From the NCBI GenBank assembly GCA_041879415.1, contig CP090851.1, forward strand, positions 1,612,001 through 1,676,000: 64,000 nucleotides of DNA. Direction: 5' to 3'. Below are positions 36,177-46,573 of this stretch, piece after piece. The stretch's first letter is position 1, and every line of letters starts with the position of its first letter. The position numbers and the translations under genes were made by a program. Origin of the DNA: Vibrio chagasii (GTDB lineage Bacteria > Pseudomonadota > Gammaproteobacteria > Enterobacterales > Vibrionaceae). A model generated the notes under the pieces. The model was not told the DNA's origin, made no database searches, and saw only the letters and a program-made list of their open reading frames with translations.

Positions 36177-36792
36177 GTAATTCTCTTTTACTTGTACAGC
36201 CAGTCCTGCCTTGTTCAGACATCATGTGATCAACTGTTTTTCATGAATGAGCGAGCGCTCGAAAAGTGCGGGTGTAGAGAGAATGCAGGGGCTAAGGCGG
36301 CGTAATTAACACGTGAATATTAAACTCCTCTGGTAACTCTTTAGTTTGCAGCGACATCAGTTCGTGCCAAACAAAGAAGGTGAATGGTCTCCTAGATAGG
36401 AGAAGCCGCGACAATATAGTGTGAGGTTCGATGCAATCACACAATCATTATTGGAAACAAAGATTGCGATGGTTCAGTCGATATAGGCCACGCGCAAGGC
36501 GAATCGAACTAAACAAAAGTTAACAAGCAGCCACAACCAAAGTTAAACCCACGGCGAGATCGAACAAAAAACCAACCCTTTATGAGTTTTATAGCGGACA
36601 TACACAATATTTCTTTCGACAAGCAAGAATAAAGGTTGAAGCTCTCTGTATGACAGGTAATATGTTCCATTGATTTAAAAAGTTTATACAACTCAATGTT
36701 TCGATTGTTTTTTGTTCAAAACTTAGCGAACTATAGACAATCACTTGCAAACATTGCGTTGAATTTGTCCCTCAATGGAGAATGAAACCAAC
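36177..36792. other. Intergenic region between sulP and asnS (616 bases)
   Basis: Divergent promoters for the two genes must lie here. I see a 10-bp palindrome CGAGCGCTCG (36252-36261) and an inverted repeat GTGTGA/TCACAC 12 bases apart (36419-36442). No convincing gene or terminator was found; the spacing of the second repeat is too long for a CRP site. Confidence 0.5.
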
Positions 36793-38193
36793 ATGACTTA
36801 CGCGCCTGTAAAAGACGTACTTGGCGGCAAGCTAGCGGTAGACAGTGAAGTAACTGTTCGCGGCTGGATCCGTTCACGTCGTGATTCCAAAGCTGGAATC
36901 TCTTTCCTTGCCATTTATGACGGCTCTTGTTTCGACCCGATTCAGGCCGTGGTCCCTAATAATCTTAATAATTACGAAAACGAAGTACTAAAGCTAACTA
37001 CTGGCTGCTCTGTTGAAGTAACAGGTAAGATTGTTGAGTCTCCAGCGAAAGGTCAAGATTTTGAGCTTGCTGCAACTGACGTTAAAGTTGTTGGTTGGGT
37101 TGAAGACGCAGAAACATACCCAATGGCGAAAACTCGTCACTCTATCGAATACCTTCGTGAAGTAGCTCACCTACGTCCACGTACAAACGTAATCGGTGCA
37201 GTAGCGCGTGTTCGTAACTGTCTATCTCAAGCGATTCACCGCTTCTACCACGAGCAAGGTTTCTTCTGGGTATCTGCTCCACTGATCACTGCTTCTGATG
37301 CTGAAGGTGCTGGTGAAATGTTCCGCGTTTCAACGCTAGACATGGAAAACCTACCTCGCACAGAAAAAGGCGATGTTGATTACAACGAAGACTTCTTCGG
37401 TAAAGAGACATTCCTAACAGTATCTGGCCAACTAAACGGTGAAGCTTACGCTTGTGCACTAAGCAAAGTTTACACGTTCGGTCCTACGTTCCGTGCTGAA
37501 AACTCAAACACAAGCCGCCACCTAGCTGAATTCTGGATGGTTGAACCTGAAGTAGCTTTCGCGGATCTAGAAGACATCGCTAAGCTATCTGAAGACATGC
37601 TAAAGTTCGTATTCAAAGCCGTACTAGAAGAGTGTCGTGACGACCTTGAGTTCTTCGCTCAACGTATCGACAAAGAAGCAATTACTCGTCTAGAGCAGTT
37701 CGTAACTTCTGACTTCGCACAAGTAGACTACACTGACGCAATCCAGATCCTTCTAGATTCAGGTCGTGAGTTCGAATTCCCAGTTGAATGGGGTATCGAT
37801 ATGTCTTCTGAGCACGAGCGTTACCTAGCTGAAGAACACTTCAAGGCGCCTGTAATCGTTAAGAACTACCCGAAAGACATCAAAGCATTCTACATGCGTG
37901 CTAACGATGACGGTAAGACTGTAGCGGCAATGGACGTACTAGCACCTGGTATCGGCGAAATCATCGGTGGTTCTCAGCGTGAAGAGCGTCTAGACATCCT
38001 AGACGAGCGTATGCGTGAAGTAGGTATCGACCCAGAGCACATGAACTGGTACCGCGACCTACGTAAATACGGCACAGTACCTCACTCTGGCTTCGGTCTA
38101 GGTTTCGAGCGTCTAGTATCTTACGTAACAGGCATGGGCAACGTACGTGACGTTATCCCATTCCCACGTACTCCTCGCTCTGCGAACTTCTAA
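36793..38193 (+). CDS. asnS: Asparaginyl-tRNA synthetase
   Basis: From ATG 36793 the product has 466 residues, the same as E. coli AsnS, and begins [13 protein letters not shown] in line with that protein; the in-frame ATG at 36775 would add six residues. The OB-fold anticodon domain ([21 protein letters not shown]) is followed by the class II core: motif 2 [21 protein letters not shown] and motif 3 [15 protein letters not shown]. It charges tRNA-Asn in the cytoplasm. Codon bias is strong. An intrinsic terminator follows. Confidence 0.97.
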   Translation: MTYAPVKDVLGGKLAVDSEVTVRGWIRSRRDSKAGISFLAIYDGSCFDPIQAVVPNNLNNYENEVLKLTTGCSVEVTGKIVESPAKGQDFELAATDVKVVGWVEDAETYPMAKTRHSIEYLREVAHLRPRTNVIGAVARVRNCLSQAIHRFYHEQGFFWVSAPLITASDAEGAGEMFRVSTLDMENLPRTEKGDVDYNEDFFGKETFLTVSGQLNGEAYACALSKVYTFGPTFRAENSNTSRHLAEFWMVEPEVAFADLEDIAKLSEDMLKFVFKAVLEECRDDLEFFAQRIDKEAITRLEQFVTSDFAQVDYTDAIQILLDSGREFEFPVEWGIDMSSEHERYLAEEHFKAPVIVKNYPKDIKAFYMRANDDGKTVAAMDVLAPGIGEIIGGSQREERLDILDERMREVGIDPEHMNWYRDLRKYGTVPHSGFGLGFERLVSYVTGMGNVRDVIPFPRTPRSANF

Positions 38194-38227
38194 TTCCGCG
38201 TTAAGCTCGAATTAAAAGAAAGAAAAT

Positions 38228-38257
38228 AAAAACCTCCGCAATTGCGGAGGTTTTTTT
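38228..38257 (+). terminator. Intrinsic terminator after asnS
   Basis: AAACCTCCGCA pairs with TGCGGAGGTTT with almost no loop and a T7 tail. Confidence 0.92.
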
Positions 38258-38321
38258 ATATTCAGAACAGAACGAAAATGTTATTAGGAGTCATGCCAAA
38301 CCAAGCTCCTTGATAGGTGTG

Positions 38322-38528
38322 TTAATCAACGTCTTGATTACTTGCATACTTTATCGCGAGACCACATATCGCCATCATTACAAATGGAATCGCAGCGGTG
38401 GTGTATTCCGCCCAAGCCATATCAGCGAATGCTTTTGCCAATAATACATGGCCAAGAATAAGTAGAAGCGCACACACAATCGCGACGACAATCAGCTTCA
38501 CTTCATTTCCCATAGTCATTTTCAACAT
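38322..38528 (-). CDS. Small two-span membrane protein
   Basis: The 68-residue product has two hydrophobic stretches (about 11-31 and 43-60) and a polar end ASNQDVD. GGAGAT lies 6 bases before the ATG, which supports translation. It sits between asnS and a MocR-type regulator. I do not recognise the family. Confidence 0.6.
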   Translation of the reverse strand: MLKMTMGNEVKLIVVAIVCALLLILGHVLLAKAFADMAWAEYTTAAIPFVMMAICGLAIKYASNQDVD

Positions 38529-38666
38529 AACGGTATCTCCAATATTTGGTCTAACGTTATTGAATCACAACTGTTCGGTAAATAAGGCGTACAGTTTCCC
38601 CACAATAAAACCGTACAGTTAGCATTATGTTGTTTTTTATGAGTCAGTTAGCGTTTATATCTGCAC

Positions 38667-40067
38667 TTAATGCGTCAACTGATGCGCGAGTTTGCCGAGT
38701 AAAATGAGGGCATGTTCTCTCTCTTGAGTGAGTTCGTAGGAGAAGTTCAAACGAATTGCATTGTCAGCTCTCCCCTGCTCACTAAACAAGTCACCTGATG
38801 CGACACTTATTCCCTGCGCAATCGCAAGTTGATGAAGCTGCTGGCTATCAAAGTCAGAATAGAAGCGGATCCAGATGAAGTAACCACCAGCAGGATCTTC
38901 AATTTTGATAGAGTGTGGAAAGTACTGCTTAATAATTTCTATAAAACGCGCTTTTCGCTCCAAAAGACTCTTACGTAATTTACGTAGATGATTATCGTAG
39001 CTTTCATGAGTTAAGAAATGTGCGACACCAAGCTGAACAGGCGCGCTACTAGAGAGCGTGGAAAGCAGTTGTAGTTTCTGAATCGCATCATTGAATCGAG
39101 CATTCACCACCCATCCCACTCGATAGCCTGGGCAGAGACTTTTCGAATAAGAACCACACAGTAAAACCGAGTCCGTTTTATCAAACGCCTTCAGAGGCTT
39201 AGGTTTGTGCCCTTCATGGTAAAGGTCACCATAAACGTCATCTTCAATAATGTACGTGTTGTGCTGCTCTGCTATCTCGACTACTCGACGTTTGGCTTCG
39301 TCCGATAAACTTGTGCCTGTTGGGTTTTGAAAAGTCGTCATCAGCCAACATGCTTTCACATTATTGTTCTTCAGTACGCTTTCAAACTGATCAATATCCA
39401 ATCCGTTGACAGGGCAAACATCCACTTCGATAGGCTTAAGCCCCAGTCTCTCTACGGCTTGCAAAGCGCCATAAAACGCCGGCGATTCAATCACAACATG
39501 GTCGCCAGATTGAGTCACTGTTTGCAGGCTCAAGTTCAGAGCTTCCATCGCACCCGAAGTAATCACAATATCTTGATGGTTAACGCTAATACCTTGTTGT
39601 AAGTAGCGCTGTGCGATCTGCCTTCTTAATGACTCGCTGCCTGGCGGCAAGTTATTAATCACGCTCGCACCCGTCATTTTTCTGCCTGCACTGGCTAGGT
39701 TTCGAGTTAAGGTGGGTAAAGGAAAAAGATCTGGGTCAGGAAAGGCGGAGCCAAAAGGAACAATACCCTCAGCAGAACTGGACTTTAGAAAATCAAATAA
39801 GCGATCGTTAATCGCCTTCTTCTCTCGAGCTACTGGCGGCTGATAATCCACACCGTCGACTTTAGGAGCAACAAAGTAGCCAGACTGAGGCTTGGCAATG
39901 ATCCAACCTTCGCTTTCTAGCAACTGATAGGCTTGTAGCACAGTACTATTACTGACGTTGTAGTTACGACAGCTCATGCGCACAGAGGGGATCTTCTCTC
40001 CTGAACGCCATGTGTTATTAGCGATCTGAGTTCGAATATCCTTTGCAAGCTCTTCATAACGCGCCAT
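38667..40067 (-). CDS. MocR-type transcriptional regulator (GntR HTH + aminotransferase-like domain)
   Basis: The 466-residue protein starts with a GntR winged helix (YEELAKDIRTQIANNTWRSGEKIPSVRMSCRNYNVS in shorter form: WRSGEKIPSVR and VSNSTVLQAYQLLESEGW). From about 110 on it is a fold-type I aminotransferase domain, with the PLP Lys in LCGSYSKSLCPGYRVGWVV and the Asp of the PLP ring contact in IIEDDVYGDLY. MocR proteins use bound PLP, alone or with an amino acid, as effector; PdxR, GabR and TauR are examples. Which one this is cannot be told. It is divergent from the 99-residue gene, often a sign of local control, but no target is named. Confidence 0.9.
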   Translation of the reverse strand: MARYEELAKDIRTQIANNTWRSGEKIPSVRMSCRNYNVSNSTVLQAYQLLESEGWIIAKPQSGYFVAPKVDGVDYQPPVAREKKAINDRLFDFLKSSSAEGIVPFGSAFPDPDLFPLPTLTRNLASAGRKMTGASVINNLPPGSESLRRQIAQRYLQQGISVNHQDIVITSGAMEALNLSLQTVTQSGDHVVIESPAFYGALQAVERLGLKPIEVDVCPVNGLDIDQFESVLKNNNVKACWLMTTFQNPTGTSLSDEAKRRVVEIAEQHNTYIIEDDVYGDLYHEGHKPKPLKAFDKTDSVLLCGSYSKSLCPGYRVGWVVNARFNDAIQKLQLLSTLSSSAPVQLGVAHFLTHESYDNHLRKLRKSLLERKARFIEIIKQYFPHSIKIEDPAGGYFIWIRFYSDFDSQQLHQLAIAQGISVASGDLFSEQGRADNAIRLNFSYELTQEREHALILLGKLAHQLTH

Positions 40068-40286
40068 CTAATTGTACTACCTAGATAAATTCCTGTGGAC
40101 GGGTGATCTTATCATTAACGTGATCAACTATTGCTTCTATCCATATGATTGCACCTAATTTCTATAATTGTGTGAATTGGTTCACAGATAACTTTGTAAG
40201 CTTTGCTAAGTTTGTATCCAAGGTAAGAGCTAAATTCGCTTTACGCCTCAATAATTTGATGTAACCCAAAAACATGCGAGATAACA

Positions 40287-40586
40287 ATGAAAAAAATAGA
40301 AGCAGATCAGTTAAGTTATAAAGGAGAGTCAAACGGTGTTCATAGTTGGACAACACCGAGTGGCCAGCCATACTACTGGCACCCAGATTGGCTCCATATT
40401 GCTGAAGATGCGACAGGCTCACATCCAAAGCAGAAGCTAGATGTAGACCAAGATCAAGCACCTACTGAAAAGCACGCGGTATCTGCAATTCTTAAGCACA
40501 TCAACCAATGGGCAGCAGACAAACTGGCATCACATCCAGAAATTGAAACTGGCTCAATTGAAGCTGAAATCAATCTTAAAAAGTAG
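40287..40586 (+). CDS. Small hypothetical protein
   Basis: The 99-residue product is hydrophilic with no signal peptide or membrane span. It has an aromatic-rich start (SWTTPSGQPYYWHPDWLHIAE) and a helical C-terminal half (AVSAILKHINQWAADKLASHP). It starts 219 bases from the divergent MocR gene, with a weak GAG 6 bases before the ATG. A strong hairpin lies 71 bases after its stop. I do not recognise a family. Confidence 0.6.
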   Translation: MKKIEADQLSYKGESNGVHSWTTPSGQPYYWHPDWLHIAEDATGSHPKQKLDVDQDQAPTEKHAVSAILKHINQWAADKLASHPEIETGSIEAEINLKK

Positions 40587-40656
40587 TCAACTTTTTATGA
40601 TCGTTAGGTCGCGTTGAAGCTAATCTTCTCAGTTCTAATCGCAACCTCATCGACGT

Positions 40657-40685
40657 AATAGCCTCGAGACTCAACCGAGGCTATT
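40657..40685 (+). terminator. Strong hairpin after the 99-residue gene
   Basis: A perfect 10-bp inverted repeat (AATAGCCTCG / CGAGGCTATT) with a 9-base loop. The tail (CAAACCTC) lacks a T-run, so it may be a processing or pausing hairpin rather than a complete terminator. Confidence 0.45.
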
Positions 40686-40885
40686 CAAACCTCTTCATAA
40701 TAACGCTGTAATATTCCCCACCTAGCTAACAAAAATTCAACACTAACCACTTTCTTGTATCAATCCGCGAAAGCTATCGATAGAATTTCCGGTCTCATTC
40801 ATGTCATCTATGTTAATCATACGTGTGCCTTTATCCGCCAATCAATCTAAGGCTCATGTAAATCAACAAGAACAAAGGCTTATCG

Positions 40886-42388
40886 ATGGATACTTCTAAC
40901 TATAATAAATCGCTAACGACCCAATTATACGCTATCGCCGGTGTGCTCTTTGGCACTTATGGTAGTCGAGTGTGCCCGATGCTTGAGAGCCTATCCACAC
41001 TGGAGATTTTCACTCACGTCAGCATCGTCTTTGTCTTAGTTTGGCTTGTACGTCACTATTTATTCACCAATCACGCTTTGGTTAAGCAAGGCAGATTTGC
41101 TCAGCTTGACACCTTTCTGTTCTTCGCTACGAGTCTCCCATTCGCACTGTATTACAACCTTAGTTACGAGTTCACGGTAGACAGCAATCTAAAAGTCTTA
41201 TTTGGGATGACCTTATTTGGCTTCTTCACCGGCACTATCCTCCAGTTGCACGCTAAGTTAGCACAAATCGACAACATGGAAGCGACCGGTCAATTTGATT
41301 TCCAATTGATTGGTGAAAGAAGCTCACTAGTAAAGCAGATGATTGGCTTGGTGATGGTACTTCTGGTAACACTGACGACCATGCTGACCATGATTGCGGT
41401 CAAAGACATCTTCTGGCTAGAACACAACCCTGAACGCTTACTTGATGGCACTGGCAAGATCAGCGTAATCAAAGAATTCATCTATTTAGCACTGGTGTTA
41501 GGCGGCTATGCCATTGCCATCATGACACTTTGGAGCAAGCTCATTAAGCGTATTCTCCTTAGCCAAGAGTGTGCATTAAATAAGGTGACCAATGGAGAGC
41601 AAGGTGTGCGGCTACCAATTTTTGGTTACAACGAACTGGGCTCAATGGCAGCGATGACCAACACCATGCTTGATAGCTTAGAAACGGCTCAGAACGAAGT
41701 GAAAACGACTCGTGACGTCGCCATTGTTAGCCTATCAGCACTTGCAGAATCTCGAGACAATGAGACTGGAGCGCACATTCTAAGGACTCAAGAGTATGTA
41801 AAGGTTTTGGCACAACAACTCAGTAAGTCTCAAGAACACGCCGCATTATTAACGCCAAGCTATATCGAGTTACTTTATAAGTCTGCTCCCCTACATGACG
41901 TAGGAAAAGTCGGAGTGCCAGACAGCGTGCTCCTGAAGCCGGGCAAATTAACCGATGAAGAGTTTGAAATAATGAAGGGTCACCCGGCGATTGGTGCAGA
42001 AGCCTTATCTATTGCAGAAAAGCAGCTCGGTAGCAGTTCTTTTTTAAGGGTGGCAAAAGAGATCTCTCTCACACACCATGAAAAGTGGAACGGCAGTGGC
42101 TACCCAAATCAACTGGCTGGCGAAGACATCCCTTTGTCGGGTCGTTTAATGGCCTTAGCCGATGTTTATGACGCATTAATATCTAAACGCGTCTATAAAC
42201 CGGCATTTACACATCAACAAGCCAAAGAGATCATTTTAGAAGGTGAAGGTTCTCATTTCGATCCGCAAGTTGTTCAAGCCTTTTTAGCCGTCGAAGACCT
42301 TTTTGTTGAAATCGCAGCCACTTACAAAGATGGAAAAAGTGTAGAAAACGAACTCGAGAGAGAAAGCCTTATTGCTTCGCCTGCATAA
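40886..42388 (+). CDS. Membrane HD-GYP cyclic-di-GMP phosphodiesterase
   Basis: The 500-residue protein has an N-terminal membrane part with about five or six spans, a HAMP-like or linker region (about 220-275) and a C-terminal HD-GYP domain. The domain shows SAPLHDVGKVGVPDS (metal-binding HD), KGHPAIGAEAL, LTHHEKWNGSGYPNQL (HH and GYP) and LMALADVYDALIS. With these residues present it should degrade cyclic di-GMP. The N-terminal domain is not one I can name; it may sense a membrane signal. No terminator is obvious after it. Confidence 0.9.
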   Translation: MDTSNYNKSLTTQLYAIAGVLFGTYGSRVCPMLESLSTLEIFTHVSIVFVLVWLVRHYLFTNHALVKQGRFAQLDTFLFFATSLPFALYYNLSYEFTVDSNLKVLFGMTLFGFFTGTILQLHAKLAQIDNMEATGQFDFQLIGERSSLVKQMIGLVMVLLVTLTTMLTMIAVKDIFWLEHNPERLLDGTGKISVIKEFIYLALVLGGYAIAIMTLWSKLIKRILLSQECALNKVTNGEQGVRLPIFGYNELGSMAAMTNTMLDSLETAQNEVKTTRDVAIVSLSALAESRDNETGAHILRTQEYVKVLAQQLSKSQEHAALLTPSYIELLYKSAPLHDVGKVGVPDSVLLKPGKLTDEEFEIMKGHPAIGAEALSIAEKQLGSSSFLRVAKEISLTHHEKWNGSGYPNQLAGEDIPLSGRLMALADVYDALISKRVYKPAFTHQQAKEIILEGEGSHFDPQVVQAFLAVEDLFVEIAATYKDGKSVENELERESLIASPA

Positions 42389-42590
42389 TCTTTTCAAAAA
42401 CCACTAACTTCTTGCACCCTACAGGTTAATCCGTAGGGTGTTTTGTTATCAAATACCCTCTTTAGTCAATAAATCTGATTGAAATGGATTTTTTTTGGTC
42501 TTTCTGTTCACTTCGTATTGTCTTAAAAATTCCATACAGGTATAACTACCCATAGATACTATCCCCTCTCAATTGACATGGATGAAGATT

Positions 42591-43781
42591 ATGTTTGAAA
42601 AAGTGTTAGCTGCGCCTGCCGACCCTATCCTCGGCCTTACTGAAGAGTTTAAAAACGACTCTCGTGCAGAGAAAATCAACCTTGGTGTTGGCATCTACAA
42701 AAATGAAGATGGTCAAACGCCAGTACTTAAAACAGTAAAGAAAGCAGAAGCTGCACTTCTTGAAAACGAAAAAACCAAATCTTACCTAACGATTGAAGGT
42801 ACAGCTGAATACGGTCTTGCCGTTCAGAAGCTACTTTTCGGTTCAGATGCTGAAATCGTAACTTCTCAACGCGCTAAAACAGCACAAGCTCCGGGTGGTA
42901 CTGGTGCTCTACGTGTTGCAGGTGAATTCATTAAGCGTCAACTTGGTGATGTGAAGATCTGGATCAGTAACCCAACTTGGGCTAACCACAACGGTGTTTT
43001 CGCTGCTGCGGGTATCGAAACAGCTCAATACAGCTACTACAACGCTGAAACAAAAGACAAAGACTTCGCTGGCATGGTTGCTGACCTAGAGAAAGCATCT
43101 GAAGGTGATATCGTTCTTCTTCACGGCTGTTGTCACAACCCAACAGGTATCGATCCAACAGCTGAAGAGTGGGAAGTACTGGCTAAACTCGTTGCTGAGA
43201 AAAAGCTTCTTCCACTATTCGACTTTGCTTACCAAGGTTTTGCAAAAGGCGTTGAAGAAGATGCTGCTGGCCTTCGTACTTTCGCTAAGTACAACAAAGA
43301 GATTTTAGTCGCGAGCTCATTCTCTAAGAACTTCGGTCTATACAACGAGCGTGTTGGTGCGTTCACTTTAGTTGCTGAATCTGCAGACGTAGCAACAACA
43401 GCATTCTCTCAAGTTAAGAGCATCATCCGCTCTATCTACTCTAACCCACCAGCGCACGGTAGTGCTGTCGTAACTCACATCCTTGGCGATGCTGGTCTAC
43501 GTGCTGAATGGGAAGCGGAAGTTGCTGAGATGCGTGACCGTATCCAAGAGATGCGTGAGCTATTCGTTGCAACACTGAAATCTGAAGGTGTTGATGCAGA
43601 CTTCACGTTCATCGAGCGCCAAAACGGCATGTTCTCTTTCTCTGGTTTGAGCAAAGAGCAAGTAAACCGCCTAAAAGAAGAATTCGCAATCTACATTGTT
43701 GGCTCTGGCCGCATCAGCGTTGCGGGCATGACTAAGTCAAACATGGGCCCTCTATGTAAAGGTATCGCTGCGGTTCTTTAA
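42591..43781 (+). CDS. aspC: Aspartate (aromatic) aminotransferase
   Basis: From ATG 42591 the protein has 396 residues, matching E. coli AspC ([16 protein letters not shown] at the start). The PLP Lys sits in [17 protein letters not shown]; other marks are [26 protein letters not shown] and GRISVAGM. It interconverts aspartate and oxaloacetate and can act on aromatic amino acids. In E. coli aspC also lies close to asnS. An in-frame ATG at 42573 is rejected. Confidence 0.94.
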   Translation: MFEKVLAAPADPILGLTEEFKNDSRAEKINLGVGIYKNEDGQTPVLKTVKKAEAALLENEKTKSYLTIEGTAEYGLAVQKLLFGSDAEIVTSQRAKTAQAPGGTGALRVAGEFIKRQLGDVKIWISNPTWANHNGVFAAAGIETAQYSYYNAETKDKDFAGMVADLEKASEGDIVLLHGCCHNPTGIDPTAEEWEVLAKLVAEKKLLPLFDFAYQGFAKGVEEDAAGLRTFAKYNKEILVASSFSKNFGLYNERVGAFTLVAESADVATTAFSQVKSIIRSIYSNPPAHGSAVVTHILGDAGLRAEWEAEVAEMRDRIQEMRELFVATLKSEGVDADFTFIERQNGMFSFSGLSKEQVNRLKEEFAIYIVGSGRISVAGMTKSNMGPLCKGIAAVL

Positions 43782-43823
43782 TCGTAACAATACCAAGTCT
43801 GCTCTTGCAGACAGTAGATATGT

Positions 43824-43851
43824 AAAAGCCAGCGATTAAGCTGGCTTTTTT
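43824..43851 (+). terminator. Intrinsic terminator after aspC
   Basis: AAAAGCCAGC pairs with GCTGGCTTTT across a 6-base loop, with T2 after; it may also serve the convergent barrel gene. Confidence 0.88.
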
Positions 43852-43883
43852 GTAGCTGTCATAATGTGTGAGGTTGAATTCAA

Positions 43884-44528
43884 TTAGTACTCTAGGAAGA
43901 ACTCGACACCTAACTCATTAGTCCTCTCACTTACGCCTGTGCTCCCCTCACCATCTCTATGCTGGTATGAACCACCAATCGCAAACTTGTTGGTCACTAG
44001 ATAACGTAAACCTAGGTGGTAAATCTCTTCATCGAATAAATCACTTCGATTGAGCTGTACACTACCGTTCGCAATCCAACGCTTAGCAAAGCCATAGTTA
44101 AGCTCGGCTTTAACACCTTGGACAAACTCCGTATCAGATTCTAAAGTCTCATTGGTGCCATTCAGCTCAACTTCCCCTTTAGTCACACCAAGCAAATAAG
44201 AAGCGACAATATCCAAGTCTTTCTTGATGCTATAACGATAACCCGTACCAGCCATTAATGTATCAATACGAGTCGTACTCTCGTCAGGGTGGATGAAACG
44301 CGCGGTATAATCACCAAGCAGTAACCAATCGTCGGTCATGGTGTAGCTCACACCCAATCCAAACGCCGATGCATTATTATTTCCCCCAGCATCTTCGTTC
44401 AAACTGCCTGAATGCGCCGTTGCATAAACGTGGTCGTAATCAAGAATATCCACACTGTGAGTGTCTGCCCACAAACTTGGAGAAAACATAAAAACTGCAG
44501 ATACAAAACTAAACTTCCACTTCGACAT
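43884..44528 (-). CDS. Outer-membrane beta-barrel protein
   Basis: From ATG 44528 (AAGGA 8 bases upstream) the product has 214 residues. It has a signal peptide (SKWKFSFVSAVFMFSPSLWA) and a series of alternating amphipathic strands with aromatic girdle residues, such as FGLGVSYTMTDDWLLLGDYTARF and YHLGLRYLVTNKFAIGGSYQHRDG (given in part). It ends in FFLEY, an aromatic end typical for BAM recognition. About 8 strands fit its size. The role is unknown. In-frame ATGs at 44537 and 44534 are alternatives. Confidence 0.7.
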   Translation of the reverse strand: MSKWKFSFVSAVFMFSPSLWADTHSVDILDYDHVYATAHSGSLNEDAGGNNNASAFGLGVSYTMTDDWLLLGDYTARFIHPDESTTRIDTLMAGTGYRYSIKKDLDIVASYLLGVTKGEVELNGTNETLESDTEFVQGVKAELNYGFAKRWIANGSVQLNRSDLFDEEIYHLGLRYLVTNKFAIGGSYQHRDGEGSTGVSERTNELGVEFFLEY

Positions 44529-44678
44529 TCCCATCATCCTTAAACTGTCACTCCATTATTTGAAAGGTTAGTCTATCCCTAAGACTTTAAAAAGGTTTTA
44601 GCTCACAGATTGATTTGTGACGGCAAATTATTATCAAATGTTGTACCATGAAATCATACAAACCAATGGATGATTACT

Positions 44679-46568
44679 ATGGATGCTGAGTTATTAGAGA
44701 TTCAAAACTTTCTGGCACAATACCCGCCTTTCAATGAGCTCCCTGAGGAGATGTTGACGAAAGTGACCAGTAGCGTGGAAATTTCTTATTACCGCCAAGA
44801 CACACCTATCATTCACTTTGGTGATCAAATTCATGATCTGTATATGGTTCGAAGCGGCGAAGTTGAAGTCTATCGTCGTAAAGGCGAACTGTATAACCGC
44901 CTTGATGAAGGCCACCTGTTTGGTCAAATGGGCCTGCTTACCAACAACAAGGTGCGCTTCCCAGTAAAAGCGACCGAAGATACCCTGCTCTACTGTATTC
45001 CTGAGCCTATTTTCCAAGAACTCTACGATAACTACGACTCTTTTGCTGATTTCGTAGAGGTTGAAGATAACGCGCGTTTACGTCAGGCAAACTCAAGTAA
45101 TAACGATGCCAACGACCTTACGACATCTAAAGTGAAAACACTGCTGACCAGTGAAGCGCCGATGATTGAGAAAACGCGCACCATTCAACAAGCCGCCACC
45201 ATGATGGCAGAAGAAAATGTCTCTTCTTTGCTGATCATCGACCCTGACATCGTGGAAGATGATGAAGACGATTCGACACCCGTTATCGGTATCATCACCG
45301 ACCGAGACTTATGTACTCGCGTACTGGCAGAAGGTCTAGACCCATCCGATGAAGTCTCTAGCGTGATGACACCTGAGGTTATCTCTCTTGACCACAATGC
45401 CTACGTATACGAAGCCATGATGACCATGCTTCGCTACAACGTGCACCACTTACCCGTCCTGAAAGATAAGAAGCCAATCGGTATTATCGAAGCGACCGAC
45501 ATCGTCCGTTACGAATCTCAAAACTCATTGCTATTAGTAAGTAGTATCTTCCAGCAACAAAGTATCGAAGATCTCAAAGTGCTCTCTGAGCAAGTGAAAG
45601 ACAGCTTTGTCCGTCTCGTTAACGAAGATGCCAATGCTCACATGGTCGGCACCGCAATGTCGGTAATTGGTCGTAGCTTCAAGCAGCGTATTATCGAGCT
45701 CGCGGAAGAGCAGTTAGGTAAATCACCAATTCCATACTGTTTCCTAGCATTAGGCTCTATGGGGCGTGATGAACAACTGCTGGTAACAGACCAAGATAAC
45801 GCCATCATTCTTGACGACACCTACGACGAAGCAAAACACGGCAAGTACTTTGAAGCGCTCTCAAAGTTCATTTGTGATGGCTTAGACCAGTGTGGTTATG
45901 TGTATTGCACGGGCGACATTATGGCGACCAACCCGACGTGGCGAATGACCCGCAGAGAATGGGAAGAGTGCTTCGCTGACTGGATTGATGATCCAAACCC
46001 GAAAGCACTGCTAAACGCGTCGATCTTCTTCGACCTAGACGGTGTTTATGGCCGCCTGAAATGGGCAGAGCAATTAAATAGCTTTATCGTAAGACGTGCA
46101 CGTAAGAACAACCGTTTCCTAGCGTGTCTGGCACGTAATGCGCTCAACCGTACTCCACCACTTGGTTTCTTTAAAGACTTTGTTATGGAGAAAGATGGTC
46201 GTCATAACAACTCCATCAACCTCAAACGACGTGGTACGGCTCCTCTAGCAGACTTGATTCGTGTCCATGCGCTAGCGGTAGGCTCTCGTTCTAAAAACTC
46301 ATTTGAGCGCTTAGATGACATTATCGACGCAGGTATTCTGCCAAAAGGTAGAGCACAAGATCTTAAAGATGCGATGGAATTTATCTCTCTGGTGCGTATC
46401 CGCCACCAAGCACACGATGTTGATAATAATGTCGAGCCAGATAACAACATTGAGCCAGAGAATCTGTCTGATTTTGAACGTCGTAACCTGAAGGATGCAT
46501 TCCAAATATTAAGTAATGCGCAAAACTTCCTTAAGTTCCGTTACCAAGCCAGTAACAAGTTTAAGTAG
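44679..46568 (+). CDS. cNMP-binding / CBS / DUF294 nucleotidyltransferase-like signalling protein
   Basis: The 629-residue product (ATG 44679, GGAT 8 bases before; ATG 44670 also possible) has a cyclic-nucleotide-binding-like domain (about 15-125; IHFGDQIHDLYMVRSGEVEVY), a CBS pair (about 150-275; AEENVSSLLIIDPD, PVIGIITDRDLCTRVLAEGLD), a DUF294 nucleotidyltransferase-like domain with LGSMGRDEQLLVTDQDNAIILDD and a helical C-terminal domain. The GS-x-R and D-x-D residues of nucleotidyltransferases are present, but activity in this family has not been settled. It lies 5 bases before a DnaQ-type exonuclease gene and is cotranscribed with it. Confidence 0.88.
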   Translation: MDAELLEIQNFLAQYPPFNELPEEMLTKVTSSVEISYYRQDTPIIHFGDQIHDLYMVRSGEVEVYRRKGELYNRLDEGHLFGQMGLLTNNKVRFPVKATEDTLLYCIPEPIFQELYDNYDSFADFVEVEDNARLRQANSSNNDANDLTTSKVKTLLTSEAPMIEKTRTIQQAATMMAEENVSSLLIIDPDIVEDDEDDSTPVIGIITDRDLCTRVLAEGLDPSDEVSSVMTPEVISLDHNAYVYEAMMTMLRYNVHHLPVLKDKKPIGIIEATDIVRYESQNSLLLVSSIFQQQSIEDLKVLSEQVKDSFVRLVNEDANAHMVGTAMSVIGRSFKQRIIELAEEQLGKSPIPYCFLALGSMGRDEQLLVTDQDNAIILDDTYDEAKHGKYFEALSKFICDGLDQCGYVYCTGDIMATNPTWRMTRREWEECFADWIDDPNPKALLNASIFFDLDGVYGRLKWAEQLNSFIVRRARKNNRFLACLARNALNRTPPLGFFKDFVMEKDGRHNNSINLKRRGTAPLADLIRVHALAVGSRSKNSFERLDDIIDAGILPKGRAQDLKDAMEFISLVRIRHQAHDVDNNVEPDNNIEPENLSDFERRNLKDAFQILSNAQNFLKFRYQASNKFK

Positions 46569-46573
46569 GGCCT

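Noticed and set aside
36419..36442. Possible CRP site (TGTGA ... TCACA)
   Set aside because: The half-sites are 12 bases apart instead of 6, so it does not fit CRP.
36509..36691. Minus-strand 60-codon ORF between sulP and asnS
   Set aside because: No Shine-Dalgarno, odd composition with many Cys, and no link to either neighbour.
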